A stretch of DNA of 64,000 nucleotides from contig OZ022257.1 in assembly GCA_963978905.1 (NCBI GenBank), positions 37,601,416 through 37,665,415 on the forward strand. Reading direction: 5' to 3'. The notes below the pieces were generated by a model that saw only the letters and a list, made by a program, of their open reading frames with translations, did no database searches and was not told the origin of the DNA. Both the position numbers and the translations under genes were made by a program. This DNA is from Trichostrongylus colubriformis. Taxonomy: Eukaryota > Nematoda > Chromadorea > Rhabditida > Trichostrongylidae. The first letter of the stretch is position 1. Each line of letters opens with the position of its first letter. Below are positions 11,684-22,991 of the stretch, one piece after another.

Positions 11684-13664
11684 TCTGGGTCATTCCATAT
11701 GTAATGCCGCTTTTTTAAAGGAAAATTCATTCTGTAAGTCAAGTCAAGTTTCGCCATACTTCAGTTTGTCAAAGAGTTGTGTAAAATTTATGGAGTTCCA
11801 GGAAGAGGCTACTTTTGAGGCCGGTGAAGTGGTATGCAGGTCTAGTTGACAAAAATTGACCAGACCGGCAATTCATTATATCACTATGATTATTTACGGG
11901 AAATCAATCAAGCATGTATGCCATACTCAGCAACGACCTCTTCTGCAAATCGAACCAAACGGTTTTCGGAAACTCGCGTCGTCCTTCCCCAGATTGTTTT
12001 TTTAAAGTATTGGCTTCTGGAATAAAATATTGGGTCATTCCATAAGTAGTGTCGGTTTTTTCCAAGCACAAATTTTTGCCATAAAATCACAAGTTTTTGC
12101 AGCATATCATATATCATTCGGAAGAAAATTTTCTGCTCTACAAGACGACGTGTTCAGTTTTCGAGTATGTTAGAATGGCGCCGACATTTAGGCTGGCGAA
12201 GAGGTAGGTCCAGCAGACAAAAATTGGCCCAACCAGCAATCAATTAAAACACTATATTTTACTTGAGGAAAACTGACCAATCATGTGTTCCGTACTTAGC
12301 GATAACCTCTTCTTCGAGTTCCCAACTTGTCACTTGGAAAGTCAGGTGCCTCTTTTTTCACATTCAGTTTTTCCGCCACAACTCGGTGATTTACATAAGA
12401 CAGTTTCTTCGAACCAATGCAAGAAAATTTCCCAACCAAGCAGTTGTAAGAGTGGTGAATTGTTAAGAACAGGTGGTGGGTAGGAACAGGGAAATACCAC
12501 TGACCGGATTCCGCAACTTTCTTATGGAAAAAATAAATTGTGAAAAATGTCAACTGGACTCCTATCACATGATATTAAAACTCAATCCGAGTCGCAGCCA
12601 AAATAAACTAGAAAGGTGTTTTCGATATAGCGGAAAAAGTTCTTCGAAGTGGTTCATTAAACAACTCTAAGCAAGGAGTTTTAAAGAAAAAATTTCATTT
12701 CGAATAAGTCTGGGTGCTTCCGAAAAAGAGATTTTAGAAAAAGAACGACACGACTTCTTGATCAACTAAATATTGGAAGTAGTAGAAGAGGTCAGGACTA
12801 AGTAAGGAACACATAATTGGTTAGTTTTCTTCGAGTAAAATATAGTGTTTCAATTGATTCCCGGTTTGGCCAATTTTTGTCGGCTGGACCTACCTCTTCG
12901 CCAGCCTAAATGTCGGCCTCATTCTAACAAACTCAGAGATTATACATGCTATTTTGTAGGGCAGGAAAACCTATTTCGAGTGATATTGACATGCTGCAAA
13001 AACTTGTAATTTCATAGGAAAAATTTATGCTTGAAAAAAAATGACATTACTTATGGAATGACCCAATATTTACCTCCAAATTATCTGTATAACGTTGCTT
13101 TATGGATTATTCGAAGGTTTTTTCTGATTTATCAAAAATTATGTTCCGCTCGATTTTGAATGCGATTAAGACTGCATTTTGATATGTAATAGATGTCCAC
13201 TGACGTTATTTCACAAATTGTTATTTAGCAGAACATAAGGATTTCTTTGAGTGTCGTGACCCCGTTCCTACTCACTACCTCTTCTTGATCTTCACTACTC
13301 CAGTTGAGAAACTACATACTTGAAGAAATTTTTCTACCTTGATGGGAACAGTTTGTCAAACTGTACCAAAAAGTCAAATTTCTATTGTAGAATAGGTTGG
13401 TGCAGACTACGAGACACCGATTGATTGATTTTCTAAAGCGGAATATAATGATTACGAATTGGTGGTTTGGTAAGTTCAGCCGAATAAACCTACAACTTCA
13501 CCAGCCTGAAAAGCGACTCCATTCTGAGACACCCAGAATTGCGCACAACTTTTTGTAGAGCAGGTGATGCTCTTTCGGATGATGTATAACAGCACAAATT
13601 TTTGACCTTAGAAGAGAAATTTTCCCTTCGAAGAAGGCGACATCAGACATGGAATGACCCAATA
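11684..13664. mobile_element. Mariner-like TIR element (outer), interrupted by a second copy
   Basis: The left end is TGGGTCATTCCATATGTAAT at 11686. The right end is the inverse, ATGGAATGACCCAAT, ending near 13662. TA dinucleotides lie just outside both ends, as expected for Tc1/mariner insertions. The inner arms match each other (TTGACCAGACCGGCAATTC on the left, an equivalent on the right) and match the copy at 21655-22844. The element is split at 12029/13067 by another member of its own family. No intact transposase is visible. The gap-free alignment across the inner insertion, compared with the third copy, shows the original was continuous. Confidence 0.8.
12030..13066. mobile_element. Mariner-like TIR element (inner, nested)
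   Basis: A 1037-bp element starting TTGGGTCATTCCATAAGTAG and ending ATTACTTATGGAATGACCCAA, flanked on both sides by TA. Inverted similarity extends about 250 bp inwards (CGCCGACATTTAGGCTGGCG on the left; CGCCAGCCTAAATGTCGGCC on the right). The centre has no continuous frame, only fragments, so it is a non-autonomous or decayed copy. The family transposase was not identified. Confidence 0.85.
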
Positions 13665-14121
13665 TTAACAGCTTTGCTGGCTCACATTACCGGCATATTA
13701 CACGGTAGAGTGTTCCAGGATGAACTCGACCAATGCCAAAGCGATTTGGAGTGAAATTTTCTTGCACTTCCATCGCATGACGGGAACTGATATGAGGCGA
13801 GACACCGAAAATCACCCAGCCCGAGCACTTTTTCAGAAGGTATAAAAGGAAACTGATAGGGAATGAAGAACAAAAATAAATCGCAAATTGGAAAGTGACG
13901 TTTAATGCAAAATGTCAGATGATAAGCAAAATGCCGCGTTTAATCCAATCCATAGCTGCTTGGCAATCGTTGTATTTCTACTTTAGCCTCTTCAGCGAAT
14001 ACAAACATCCCATTCATGAGAGGTGGGGTTCTATTATGACCCGAAGGTTTTTCTCAACTTATTACTAACGTTGGCTATGACTTTTGACACGATGGCATTT
14101 GAAAAAAAGGCTTGAACTCAC

Positions 14122-14209
14122 CACCGAAGAGGTCGTTGTCAAACGTCCACGGATACTCGATGGCGGGTGAAGGATGAATTTGAGACACAAGCAGTAGCAA
14201 CCAAATCAT
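14122..14209 (-). CDS. Candidate first coding exon of a secreted protein
   Basis: On the minus strand a 40-bp candidate intron (14249-14210, GTGAGT to CTTTTTAG) ends directly before an ATG. The exon then reads MIWLLLLVSQIHPSPA, a plausible signal peptide, followed by IEYPWTFDNDLFG and a strong GTGAGT donor at 14121. The exon before the intron (14250 upward) has a stop in frame with this ATG, so it would be 5' untranslated. Alternatively, the acceptor may be a trans-splice site. Downstream exons were not securely found. One possible acceptor (CATATCAG) at about 13790 would add some 29 residues and then stop. I do not recognise the protein family. Confidence 0.35.
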
Positions 14210-14539
14210 CTAAAAAGTGTCACGTATAGATGTGGGGCTCTGAACTCACTGAGCGCCACAAAATACATCACCATACGAACTCAGAACAAGCAGTTCTATT
14301 CTTGAGATACGAATCCGAGAACGTTCATGAGAACATCAACTTTAACATATTCATGGAAGCAAGTCGTAAATGATCAGCGAAATCGAGCAAAATCCATCGC
14401 GGCTCGAATAGGCCTTTTCGATCGGTTGTAAAACGAGTTTTCTTCTCACTCCTTTATGCAGCTGTCAGTCTTTTGTTTGATCTTATCACTTTTGTAATTA
14501 TATCAGCCCAAACATGCACTATACGAGCATACTATTATA

Positions 14540-15076
14540 TTAGGTTGTTCGGAAAGAAATGCGCGTTTTTTTTGTCCATCTATTTCTCTTCTACTACAGA
14601 AGATTTTGTAAAACAGTTTTGTCTGTTAGAAAGAGAATTTTATTGCGCATCTTTTGAGATACTTTTGTCTATATCTACTTGTTTTTTTTTGAAGAAAAAA
14701 TTCAAAAAAGAATTTCAATTTTTTTCAAAATTTTGAAAAAAAATTCAAAAAAATGCAAGATTCAATGCAATAAGCGGTAAATATTTGTCGCCTGCGTATA
14801 GTGTTTGCAGAAAGATTTGGCTTTATAAAGTGTCGGGAAAGTTCCAGCGTTTAAAAAGCGGTAATGAAAGCTTGGATAGCGAAGAACATGGAAGTCGGCC
14901 TCAAGTCGTTGAAACTTTTTTTTCTTTGAAAAAAACCAAGTAGACATAGATGAAGATATATGAAAAGATGCACAATAAAAATCTCTTTCTAATAGATTGA
15001 ACTGCTTTGGAGAATCTTTTATAGTAGGAGAGAAAAGTGGACAAATTCAACGCGCATTTCTTTCCGAACAACCTAA
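14540..15076 (+). mobile_element. Mariner transposon, internally deleted
   Basis: It has near-perfect 28-bp terminal inverted repeats (TTAGGTTGTTCGGAAAGAAA onward) and TA on both sides (14538-39 and 15077-78). Inside, at about 14818-14920, one frame reads WLYKVSGKF and then SGNESLDSEEHGSRP, the conserved N-terminal region of mariner transposases. Just before the right end another frame reads DRLNCFGESFI, like the transposase C-terminus. The catalytic DDD/E core is gone, and an A/T-rich repeat-like stretch sits near the left arm. It is a deletion derivative unable to transpose itself, but with ends good enough to be mobilised. Confidence 0.9.
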
Positions 15077-15589
15077 TAGCAAGAAAATCCGTGACTAGCT
15101 TCTGACCGTGATACAGAAGGAACCGCTGTGACCTCGTTTACGCAACTTTCGAGAGGAGCAGTTTTCAAGGAATAACTATGGTGCTTGCTACAATTTGTGA
15201 GACCTTTTGCGATTTTTATTCCTTTTCATTTTTCTATATTTCGCTTTTACTCATTAAAAACTGGTTTGGGAATGTTTCTGAGGAGATTGCTCGAAGAACT
15301 TTTCGAAGATCATCGTGACGATCAATGCTAACTGGGACGGTGCATTGTGTAATTTACAAAAACATGAAGGCAAGCAATTCCCAGTCGCACACTATACTGA
15401 CAGGAGTCGGTAGCGACGCCCTACCACTTGCGGTGGATTACGGGGTAAGTTTACTTTCTTTCTTTCTCGTCTATTTGATATCTGCACGGATCGAATGGGT
15501 GAGTCCAAAATGCTATGGGCTTTTGGCGCTTGGTCGGGTAAGTAAAGGGGCAGCGAACTTCGGGCCACTTTTCAGGCCTCTTAAGACGA

Positions 15590-15700
15590 CGAAAGGGTCG
15601 AAACGTCAGACCGTTAATAAAACTCATGCCCCTAAAAACCTCGTTTTGCAAAGCAGCAAACGGATAATGTGAACATCATGCCGAGGCTTCAATAAGAGAG
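15590..15700. repeat. Dispersed repeat K, copy 1
   Basis: It contains GGTCGAAACGTCAGACCG, an AATAAA, AACCTCG and CATGCCGAGGCTTCAAT. The same ordered blocks occur at 22395-22520 and, more weakly, at 34820-34950. The 22351-22591 copy shows this family inserts with an 8-bp direct repeat. Confidence 0.6.
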
Positions 15701-16334
15701 ACTTTAGAAAATAAAGACAAATGCGCTTGAGCAAGAAATGATGATGAAAAGGAAGAAATAGCAACTAGCCAAGGAGTGAACTCTGGCAAGCTTTTTAATC
15801 AATGTAATAACCGCGAATGAGTTCGATAATACCACAATGTTCCCTTTCACAATACATTGCTCGATGCGAAATTTATCTCAAACGACGCTGATAGGCGTGG
15901 TGATTGTCCTCTGTGATGCGATTTATTATTCTACTACATCCTCATTCCTTCGCCAGTTACATCACGTTATCAACTACAAAGCGGTGCCATGCACCCCATG
16001 ATATGTGTGGTTGAGCTGTGGATAGCCTTCATATTATATAACATCACAAAAAATCACAAGAACCACCATTAAGCCAAGGGGGGAATATGGGGTTTAACCG
16101 ATGCAAATGAAAGGAACGGTTCCCTCGATAAAAGCAGGAATGAGAGGACGTGAAGCGACCCTCACCTTCTCCCAAATACTCAACGCTGATCCATTTTTCT
16201 CCGGTGTGCGCCTCGCATTCTACTTCCAGTCAGAATTATAGAAGAGTTTGAATGCGTTATACACAACCTCGCAAAGTTCAGTCGGCACACAAATCAGCGT
16301 CCTTACATTTTTCAACCAATCTGGAACAACTCAC

Positions 16335-16460
16335 CAATCCCGGAATGATAGAGAACAATCTCGATATTGGTTGATCTAACTGAATACTGATCCAGGATTT
16401 GATCCTCACACGATATTACCGAAGCGACGGTTCTTGTGTCTATATCATCTCCTCCACATC
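16335..16460 (-). CDS. Candidate two-exon coding fragment
   Basis: On the minus strand, an upstream exon ends at 16420 (frame ...DDIDTRTVAS). It is followed by a 40-bp intron (16419-16380, GTAATATCG to GTATTCAG) and a 45-nt exon (16379-16335) reading LDQPISRLFSIIPGL in the same phase. A strong GTGAGT donor follows. The intron size and signals are nematode-like and the frame stays open across the junction. There is a stop at about 16462 just upstream, and no further exons were found in either direction. The product is unknown and a chance match cannot be excluded. Confidence 0.25.
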
Positions 16461-17455
16461 ACTTTCAACGTAGTATTGCTTCAGTTGACAATCAGTTAGA
16501 AAGTAATATCTCTAAGTTGATCAGAACCAAAACGATTCAGAGCTCAAGGTTCTATGGGAAAGTAAAGAAAAATGTGGAGTTGATCAGTTGTTTTTAGTTG
16601 TTATGGAAACGTTATTAATCTAAGACTAACGCGAATGGTAAACACACTAGGATACTCAATTCGGACAATATCGGATTATCTAGTCATTCACCTGATTTTT
16701 TACTAGACTTTACGAATTCCTCTGCGTTACTTCACGACTCCACATTTTCGACAACGACCGATACAATATTACTGTCACCTGCCAATAGCAAACTATGTAG
16801 GGACTGGGGAGAGTGCATTGGAAAATCTTTCCGTGCACGATACATCCTTTGAAGCTTAAAGGATAACTAGATCGACCACACGCTTACTCTCTCACTCCTC
16901 TACATATTTATTCTAAATGAATGAGCTTACGTGGAAAAATCCCATATCATCGAACCTTGTGGTTTGATAGATGCGCACTGAGATGGTTATCGGAGGGTTC
17001 CTACTCCATTTCCCTTTCTTCATTTCCCCATTTTCATTCGAAGCAAAGCATTCGTACACCAGCGCAGCGCTTTCCCAAGGCTTATTCCAAGACACGTCCA
17101 GCAGCAATTGCCGCAGCTACTGAATCGAGCCATCCTCAGACGCTGAAGTTGCGATAATGGTGCGATTCGAGAATACAAAACGAACGATACTAGGAGTGAA
17201 CCACGGAAGAGACTACTGTCTTCACTTTCTGTCACCGTCATTCGACATGGTTGACTTGTGCTACGAAGTCTCTTGTTTCTATTCCCCACCCCCCTCCCCC
17301 CCATTATTTTTCTCGTCCTTACTTGTGTGGGTCGGGTCCTCTACGAAAACGCTCCTTTTTATCCTAAAGCACTTGTTCCCACATCATGCACTTGCGTAAT
17401 GATTAAAGAAGTCATAGGCAGGGAGAAGGAACTGTTTGCAGGTGGTTTACTTTAC

Positions 17456-17596
17456 TTTCCTCTTGAGTCACACAGCATAATGGTTTCATTTTTGACGATA
17501 CCACCCACAACGATGCCTAAGCTTGTCTTGGAGTTGCATACGACTGTAGTTCGCCAGTTGGTGCCACCGTCCAGACGCATCTGTTGTGTTAGAAAG
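17456..17596 (-). CDS. Candidate internal exon, unknown product
   Basis: A 141-nt open stretch between a minus-strand acceptor (AAATTATAG) and a GTAAAG donor. The frame reads MRLDGGTNWRTTVVCNSK and continues TSLGIVVGGIVKNE, which has a protein-like hydrophobic and charged alternation. No partner exon is identified, and its relationship to the plus-strand candidate beginning at 17704 is opposite and non-overlapping. It could also be part of an unrecognised dispersed repeat. Family not recognised. Confidence 0.25.
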
Positions 17597-17703
17597 CTAT
17601 AATTTCATTCATGGCTATCATTTACAATAGAATCGCAAGAACTTTCCAAAGCAGTAATTCAGAAACAAAGAGTGAGACTACTCACATTAGGGTGGAATTT
17701 CAG

Positions 17704-18201
17704 AGGCTTGGGTGAAGGTATAATAAATGAGCGATGGCGGATAAATCTTTCGAAACGTCACATGGAAATGAAGAGTGAAGATTGGGACACATGGATTTTG
17801 ACTTCGGTCTGTAACCCTAAGACAGCCTTCGGCTTTTGGCTCTTTGAACATAAATTATTCAGACGATTTGTTCATGTAGATCCTATGCTCAATGTAAGTC
17901 TATTATACTGTATTTATGATTGGGTGATGCTATCGTGATATGAACTTGCAAAAGAGGGACTTCCAAGTTGAGGGAGAAGCAAAGTGAAGAATTCCGTCCT
18001 TTTGAGGAAATCCTATTTGCTGAATTCAAATGTCACACCCACATTTCATTTCAGTATTCGTGCGATGGTCTACTCTTTTTCCAAAATATCCCAGAAAAAG
18101 CTCTCATAGAGATTACGATAAAGGGATGGGCATGGTCACCGCGTGGCCTGACTGCCCTACTGACCGTGTATTCCAACCATCCAACCATCAGCCCAAACTG
18201 A
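17704..18201 (+). CDS. Candidate two-exon 3' part of a gene, unknown product
   Basis: Exon 17704-17893 follows a GGAATTTCAG acceptor and ends at CAAT|GTAAGT. Exon 18055-18201 follows CATTTCATTTCAG and ends in TGA. The 161-bp intron is spliced in phase 0, and both sides are open in the joined frame, giving at least 111 residues. Segments include SEDWDTWILTSVCNPKTAFG, then YSCDGLLFFQNIPEKAL and ITIKGWAWSPRGL. The first exon frame is open further upstream to about 17608, so the acceptor is a choice rather than forced. I recognise no domain. It is the best-supported plus-strand gene candidate in this part of the window. Confidence 0.33.
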
Positions 18202-18590
18202 AGACAGCAAATGATTGATAGCGTTTATCAAATAAAAATTTATACAAAATTACGGCCGTCGATAGCGCGTCTTATTGAGGCATGTGAAGAAAGCAAAAAA
18301 CTGATGAATCAGAGCTGCACAGCTTTATGTTGTCCAAAATCTTTTTGCTGCGATCTATCGTCCATGACATTTACAATGGAATTTTTTAACACATAGCATA
18401 TGCGAGGGAGAAAAGTAGCGGGAGAAAGTTTGAATAGCTATAAACTGAATAGGTATAAAACCCCAATCTTGAAGGATGAGGTATGGCAAGGGGACTCCTA
18501 TTTTGGGTTGCAAAGTGAGGGAGGGGGTGCCGTGTTTTCGAAAATCTAGGGAGTTCCACGAGGCCACACCACTTTTTTGAGTAATTTTTG

Positions 18591-18672
18591 GATGATGTGA
18601 TTTATTAAAATGTGATTTATTAGAAAAGGGATGTGATTTATTAAAAACGGATGATGTGATTCATTGAAAAAG
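18591..18672. repeat. Short tandem repeat, about four units
   Basis: Imperfect units of GATGTGATTTATTAAAA, some with an extra GGAT, repeated head to tail. No function inferred. Confidence 0.8.
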
Positions 18673-19254
18673 GGCTTCAACTGATAATCATCCTTATTGA
18701 GGCAGCAATGCTAATTATTATGGACTGGTTTTTTTTCACAGCTATGGGAACATTGAAATCAGATAAAGAAAACCTCCGATGCGTCATTCACCAACGGCGC
18801 GGTAATCTCCTAAAAATTTGTGGTACAAGTATTTACAATAATATAAGCACAATGCACAAGGATGGGCTCTATTAACTGGACCCCCTTAAATTCCTTCCAT
18901 TACCCTTATTTTAGAAGCTGCATTTCCATGCATATCAGCCTAATTCAAGGAACAGCACGAGGATAGGCGTGTGGTGTAGGGTGTAAAACGGACCTATCTG
19001 ACGTCGCCGCTATTTCCAAGGCATTCGCCATGAGAGCACAATGCGCGTGTCGCTCTTTAGAATTTCTCGAGCACGTACTGGTCCCTCCTACCTTAAATGT
19101 GGGGTCTGTGTTAAGATCTGTCCAGGAATGCGCACATGGTATTAGGTATATTATTCTGGAATTCAGATATATTCACCTTTTTTATAAAATCCCCATTCAA
19201 TGGGAGCCTCATTCTAGAATGGGTACCTAATAGCTGTGGCTCCAACATTCAAAG

Positions 19255-19410
19255 CAGAAACGGTTGCTATCGCAATGAGAGGAGGGAGCCATTCCACACT
19301 AAGGCTCAGGCAAAAATATACGACTGAATGTGCAGAACGACCTCTCAAGATCCCTCCAAGATGCTTAGACGTGCAACTTTTTATAATATGCCTCCCTTCC
19401 CACATTGCGA
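19255..19410 (-). repeat. Dispersed repeat L, copy 1
   Basis: In reverse orientation this matches 27680-27810. Shared blocks are GTCGTATATTTTTGCCT(A/G)AGCCT, CATCTTGGA and AAGCTGCAC-like sequence. A weaker relative (GAGGCTAAGGGTAAGATACG) is at about 58530-58600. Non-coding. Confidence 0.55.
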
Positions 19411-20645
19411 CGATATGAAAGGCAGGTTACTCTGATAAATGAAGAGCTAGGAATCACTCTGGTAACTGAAGATTCAGGATTTCATAAGGTTACTTCGAGC
19501 AAAGTGATCATGCATGTCATTACAGACGTGATCGAATAATGCCAGTGTTAAGCACCTGTCTAACTCATGTTCCACTGGCTTCCACTGCACTAATATTAGA
19601 TATAATTTTGAAACGAGCACTTTGAGCAATAACGCACTAGAAAAGATGTCTTTTTCATAAATTTTCCGTCTAGATCGCTATAATATTCATAGAATTTTCT
19701 GGAATTCACAGAGCGTTGCATTTCATTCAATACATGAGTAACGAATGGAATTGCAGCGGAATTAACAGCTGAACTTTATAATCGGGAGAGCTGAGTGGAA
19801 TGATAGATGTATTATATCTACAGCATTTCACTCGAAACCTTTCGAAATTGAAGATACATAATTGACCGTGGCAAAGAGTTCCGGGGATCTTATTCGAACC
19901 ATAAAGGTTATTTGTGCATTGACTCTTGAGTTTCAGATTTCTTGAGAACCCTTTTACCTGAGACACGACGAGTAAAAGCTCTGTGAGGTGGTCTGATAGA
20001 AGGAGACGAGCAGTTCCAGAAGAGGCTATGACTGAATTTGAAGATGCCTATCTTCAGTTGGGCTGCAGAACTTCTCAAAAGTCGCCAGCTAAGCCCTTGT
20101 AATCCTTGCTCAGCGAGAGAGCGCTTCCTCATGGAGATTTAAACGATCGGAGAGATGTGGATTAGAGAATGTGACTTAGAAAACCCAACAATGCTTTAAT
20201 ACTGATCCTGTCCGGCTGGTTATGGGATACGGCAGTCACGAAAGAGTGCAACTGAAGAATGAGGAGATTACAAGCGTGGATGACCAAATCGGACATTGGC
20301 GGGCACATAACAGAGTGCCATCGCGAAATAGGGCATAACGCGATGATGATGGATCCGAGCAAAATCCAAGTGCTCTTAGGCAAATTGAACGCCCAGAAAC
20401 GGCTGATGAATGCATGATTGAAAGATGTGTGAAGCACAAACAAAAACAAAGAAAATGCCCGATTCATAGATGGGTTCCCTTGTGTTCTACATGAACCCAT
20501 CTCCTCGTGGGTTGCTTATTTGAGGTGTAAGCGTAGAAGAGAGCGAGAGTACTAGCAATAGGACATGCTATGTATGCGACGTAACCCATTCGTGGTCGTC
20601 CAAAGGTTTTGAAATTGTGAGGAGGGATTTGCAGCAACAGGAGCT

Positions 20646-20900
20646 TTAATGTTCTAGCTCGATGTAAATTAAAGTAGCGGTGATCAGTAGTGTGACAGCG
20701 AACAACAGTAAATGATGGGTAAAATCACAGACATGGAGCCCTACCCTCCCAGTTGCCTCTGCGTGGACGAGTTTTGCGGGCGCTTCAGTGAGCAGCGGTC
20801 GGACCATGTACCCCTGTGGCATGAGGCAACTAGTCGCGTCAACCAAATTGCTTGATTGTACAAAGACCATACACACGAGTAAGCTCAGAGCGAATTTCAT
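20646..20900 (-). CDS. Candidate small signal-peptide protein with C-terminal membrane segment
   Basis: An 84-codon minus-strand frame. Residues 1-22 (MKFALSLLVCMVFVQSSNLV) form a typical signal peptide with a small-residue cleavage region near DA|TS. Residues 24-62 form a short ectodomain with cysteines at about 25 and 58. Residues 63-80 (LLLFAVTLLITATLIYIE) look like a membrane-spanning helix before the stop. A possible donor (AGG|GTAGGG) at 20744 means it could instead be the first exon of a larger secreted protein, in which case the membrane helix would be intronic. No homologous family recognised; no polyadenylation signal seen. Confidence 0.35.
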   Translation of the reverse strand: MKFALSLLVCMVFVQSSNLVDATSCLMPQGYMVRPLLTEAPAKLVHAEATGRVGLHVCDFTHHLLLFAVTLLITATLIYIELEH

Positions 20901-21654
20901 ACTCCCATACTCCCTTCAACTGTACTCTTGAAACGATCGTTTCTGAAGCTTTCAACCACCTCCCGATAAAGCAGCTCCGCTCTCAAAATCAGCAGAAATC
21001 GGAAAAGTGAACAGTCGATCGACAACGGTAAGATACGTTGCTCATTTAATTAGTCAAATCAAACCAGAATGGTGGTTGGCGAAGCCTTCCATAGAGCACA
21101 GTTCTGGGTTTCTTTAGAATTTCCTATGATCTGTATAAGCTCTGGAGGGGAGACTGGCGCAGAAGAAACATGCAGATTACTTGCATGGTAGTGAATCAAG
21201 TACCACCTAAGCTAGAGGTGCCCTAAACTCACCGCGGTCGGACGAATGGTGTCAGATTTCTCTTAAAGGATAAATCACATAGGGTCGTACACCAGCTTGC
21301 GGTCAAAGATCGTCAACTGCTACGAGTTCTTTTCCATGAAAACCGAATCCGTGGAGCATTTTCAGAAGTAGAAATCATCGTTCCTCATAAAAAAAACACT
21401 GTTTTGCGAGAAATAATGAAATTCGAGCCTCCTTTCCTCGAATGCTCACACCAGCAACAAATCGCCTCTGAAGTGCATTTTTCGAGCTCTCTTCGAACAA
21501 CAAATTTTTAATGCTTAGTTTCACGAAGAATAGCTTCAGCACAGTACCAATTGATGTAAAGGTCGAAAATGGAGAAGGTGTTGGTTTGTCGATTTCCCAG
21601 ATGAGAATTTTCCCCATAAAACTACCAGTTTGCCCAGTTCTTCATACAGCGCTC

Positions 21655-22844
21655 GGAAAATTCAATTAGTTCAATTTTTGTAAAAGTTAGAATGGGGCGA
21701 ATTTTCTGGCTGACGAAATGGAGATCTTTGGAAGACAAATATTGACCAAAACAGCAATCTACTGGAACACTACATATTTCCCTTTAGTAAATCAACCAAT
21801 CGCGGGTCTTTCATTTAACCCAAACATCTTCTGTAAGTTGCAATACTCGGTTGATCAAGAGGTCGTGTTGTTCTTTTTCTTAATTTCTTCTTGAGAAAGC
21901 ACCCACGTTTACTCAGAATGAAACTTTTTTTTTCTTCCAAATCTCTTGCTCAGCATTGCTTCATGAATCATTCAGAAGGTTTGAGAAGAAAGTTTTCTCC
22001 TGCTCTATCGAAAACATGCTTCGATTTTGTTTTAGCTGCAATTCAGACTAAATTTTTGAACCTTGTAATGCGGGTGCAGTAGACGCTATTTCACAATTCA
22101 TTTTCCACTAGAAAATGGAGAGATCCGATCAGTGATGTATCCTCGTTCCCGCTCACTATGTCTTCTTAAAATTCCACCGTTTTTTCAGCGGACTGGTTGA
22201 GGACTTTTTTTGCTTTGAGTCGACGGAAATTTCGAAAATCACTGTGTTGTGACGTAAAAATCAAATTTGGAAGGAGAGCGACGCGACTTTTCAAGCAACC
22301 AATTGGTGAAATTCAAAGAAGAGGTCAAGGCTAAGTACAAGACACTGACTCCCTGGCGTGGCGGCGTTCCACTCGCGCGGTGGTGGAGTGGGCCTTTGAG
22401 GAAGACGATCTGGTCGAAACGTTAGGCCGCCAATAAACATTCCACCTAACAACCTCGTCAGCATAACAGAACAAGTTTCAAAATAATATCAATGCCGAGG
22501 TTCCACGAAGAGAGAAGTTGGAATTTGTTACGAAACGTACCGCCACGTTACTTCTCTTTGGTACGCGAAGCACTTTTCGAAAGGTGGTAGCCACTGACTG
22601 ATTGATTTTTCCTTAGTGGAAGATGATGTTCTAATTAATTGCCAGTGTGGTCAGTTTTTGTCGATTAAATTAACCATTTCGCCGGCCTGAATATCGGCCC
22701 CATCATGATCAGCAGAGAAAACAAGCAGGTCATTTTGTGGGGCAGAAAATCTCTCCTGATCGTTATAGGACATTCTGCAAAATCTTATAATTTTGTAAGA
22801 AAACTTTGTTGGAAAAAAACGACAATACTCAAGGAATGACCCAA
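21655..22844. mobile_element. Mariner-like TIR element, third copy, carrying an insertion
   Basis: The right end AAGGAATGACCCAA is followed by TA at 22845. Internal blocks align throughout with the elements at 11684-13664 and 12030-13066, for example GTTGATCAAGAGGTCGTG and the arm GCCGGCCTGAATATCGGCCC. The left terminal repeat is eroded, so the left boundary is approximate. At 22351-22591 the alignment is interrupted by an inserted repeat. No transposase frame survives. Confidence 0.7.
22351..22591. mobile_element. 241-bp insertion (repeat K, copy 2) with 8-bp target duplication
   Basis: It is flanked by direct repeats CACTGACT at 22343-22350 and 22592-22599. Removing the insert and one duplicate restores the alignment with the related mariner-like copies (GAGGTCAAGGCTAAGTACAA continuing into GATTGATTTTTCC). 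It carries the repeat K blocks GGTCGAAACGTTAGGCCG, CCTAACAACCTCG and AATGCCGAGGTTCCACGAAG. An 8-bp duplication is typical of hAT-type insertion, but no clear terminal inverted repeat is visible. Confidence 0.65.
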
Positions 22845-22977
22845 TAGGTACAGTTTGAAATGGATTGGGAAGAGAGAAAAAAGAGGAAGAGAAAGAGAGA
22901 AAAAAATCATATTGTCCACGACCCACTGTAACTACGATTGCTTTGCCCCTATTCTCAAACCGCTGTCTTAGCGGTGT

Positions 22978-22991
22978 GGGGGGGGGGGGGG
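22978..22991 (+). repeat. Poly-G run of 14
   Basis: An uninterrupted G tract within sequence resembling other poly-C/poly-G-bearing repeats of the window. It is prone to length variation. Confidence 0.9.

Noticed and set aside
15325..15672. 115-codon plus-strand frame
   Set aside because: Its second half is repeat K sequence (AAACGTCAGACCG block); the first half lacks any domain, and a possible 38-bp intron inside leads to an immediate stop.
20401..20435. Hammerhead-like CTGATGA ... GAAA core
   Set aside because: Stem II would be only a weak ATGCAT self-pairing, and no matching cleavage-site strand is seen; the motif alone is expected by chance in 64 kb.
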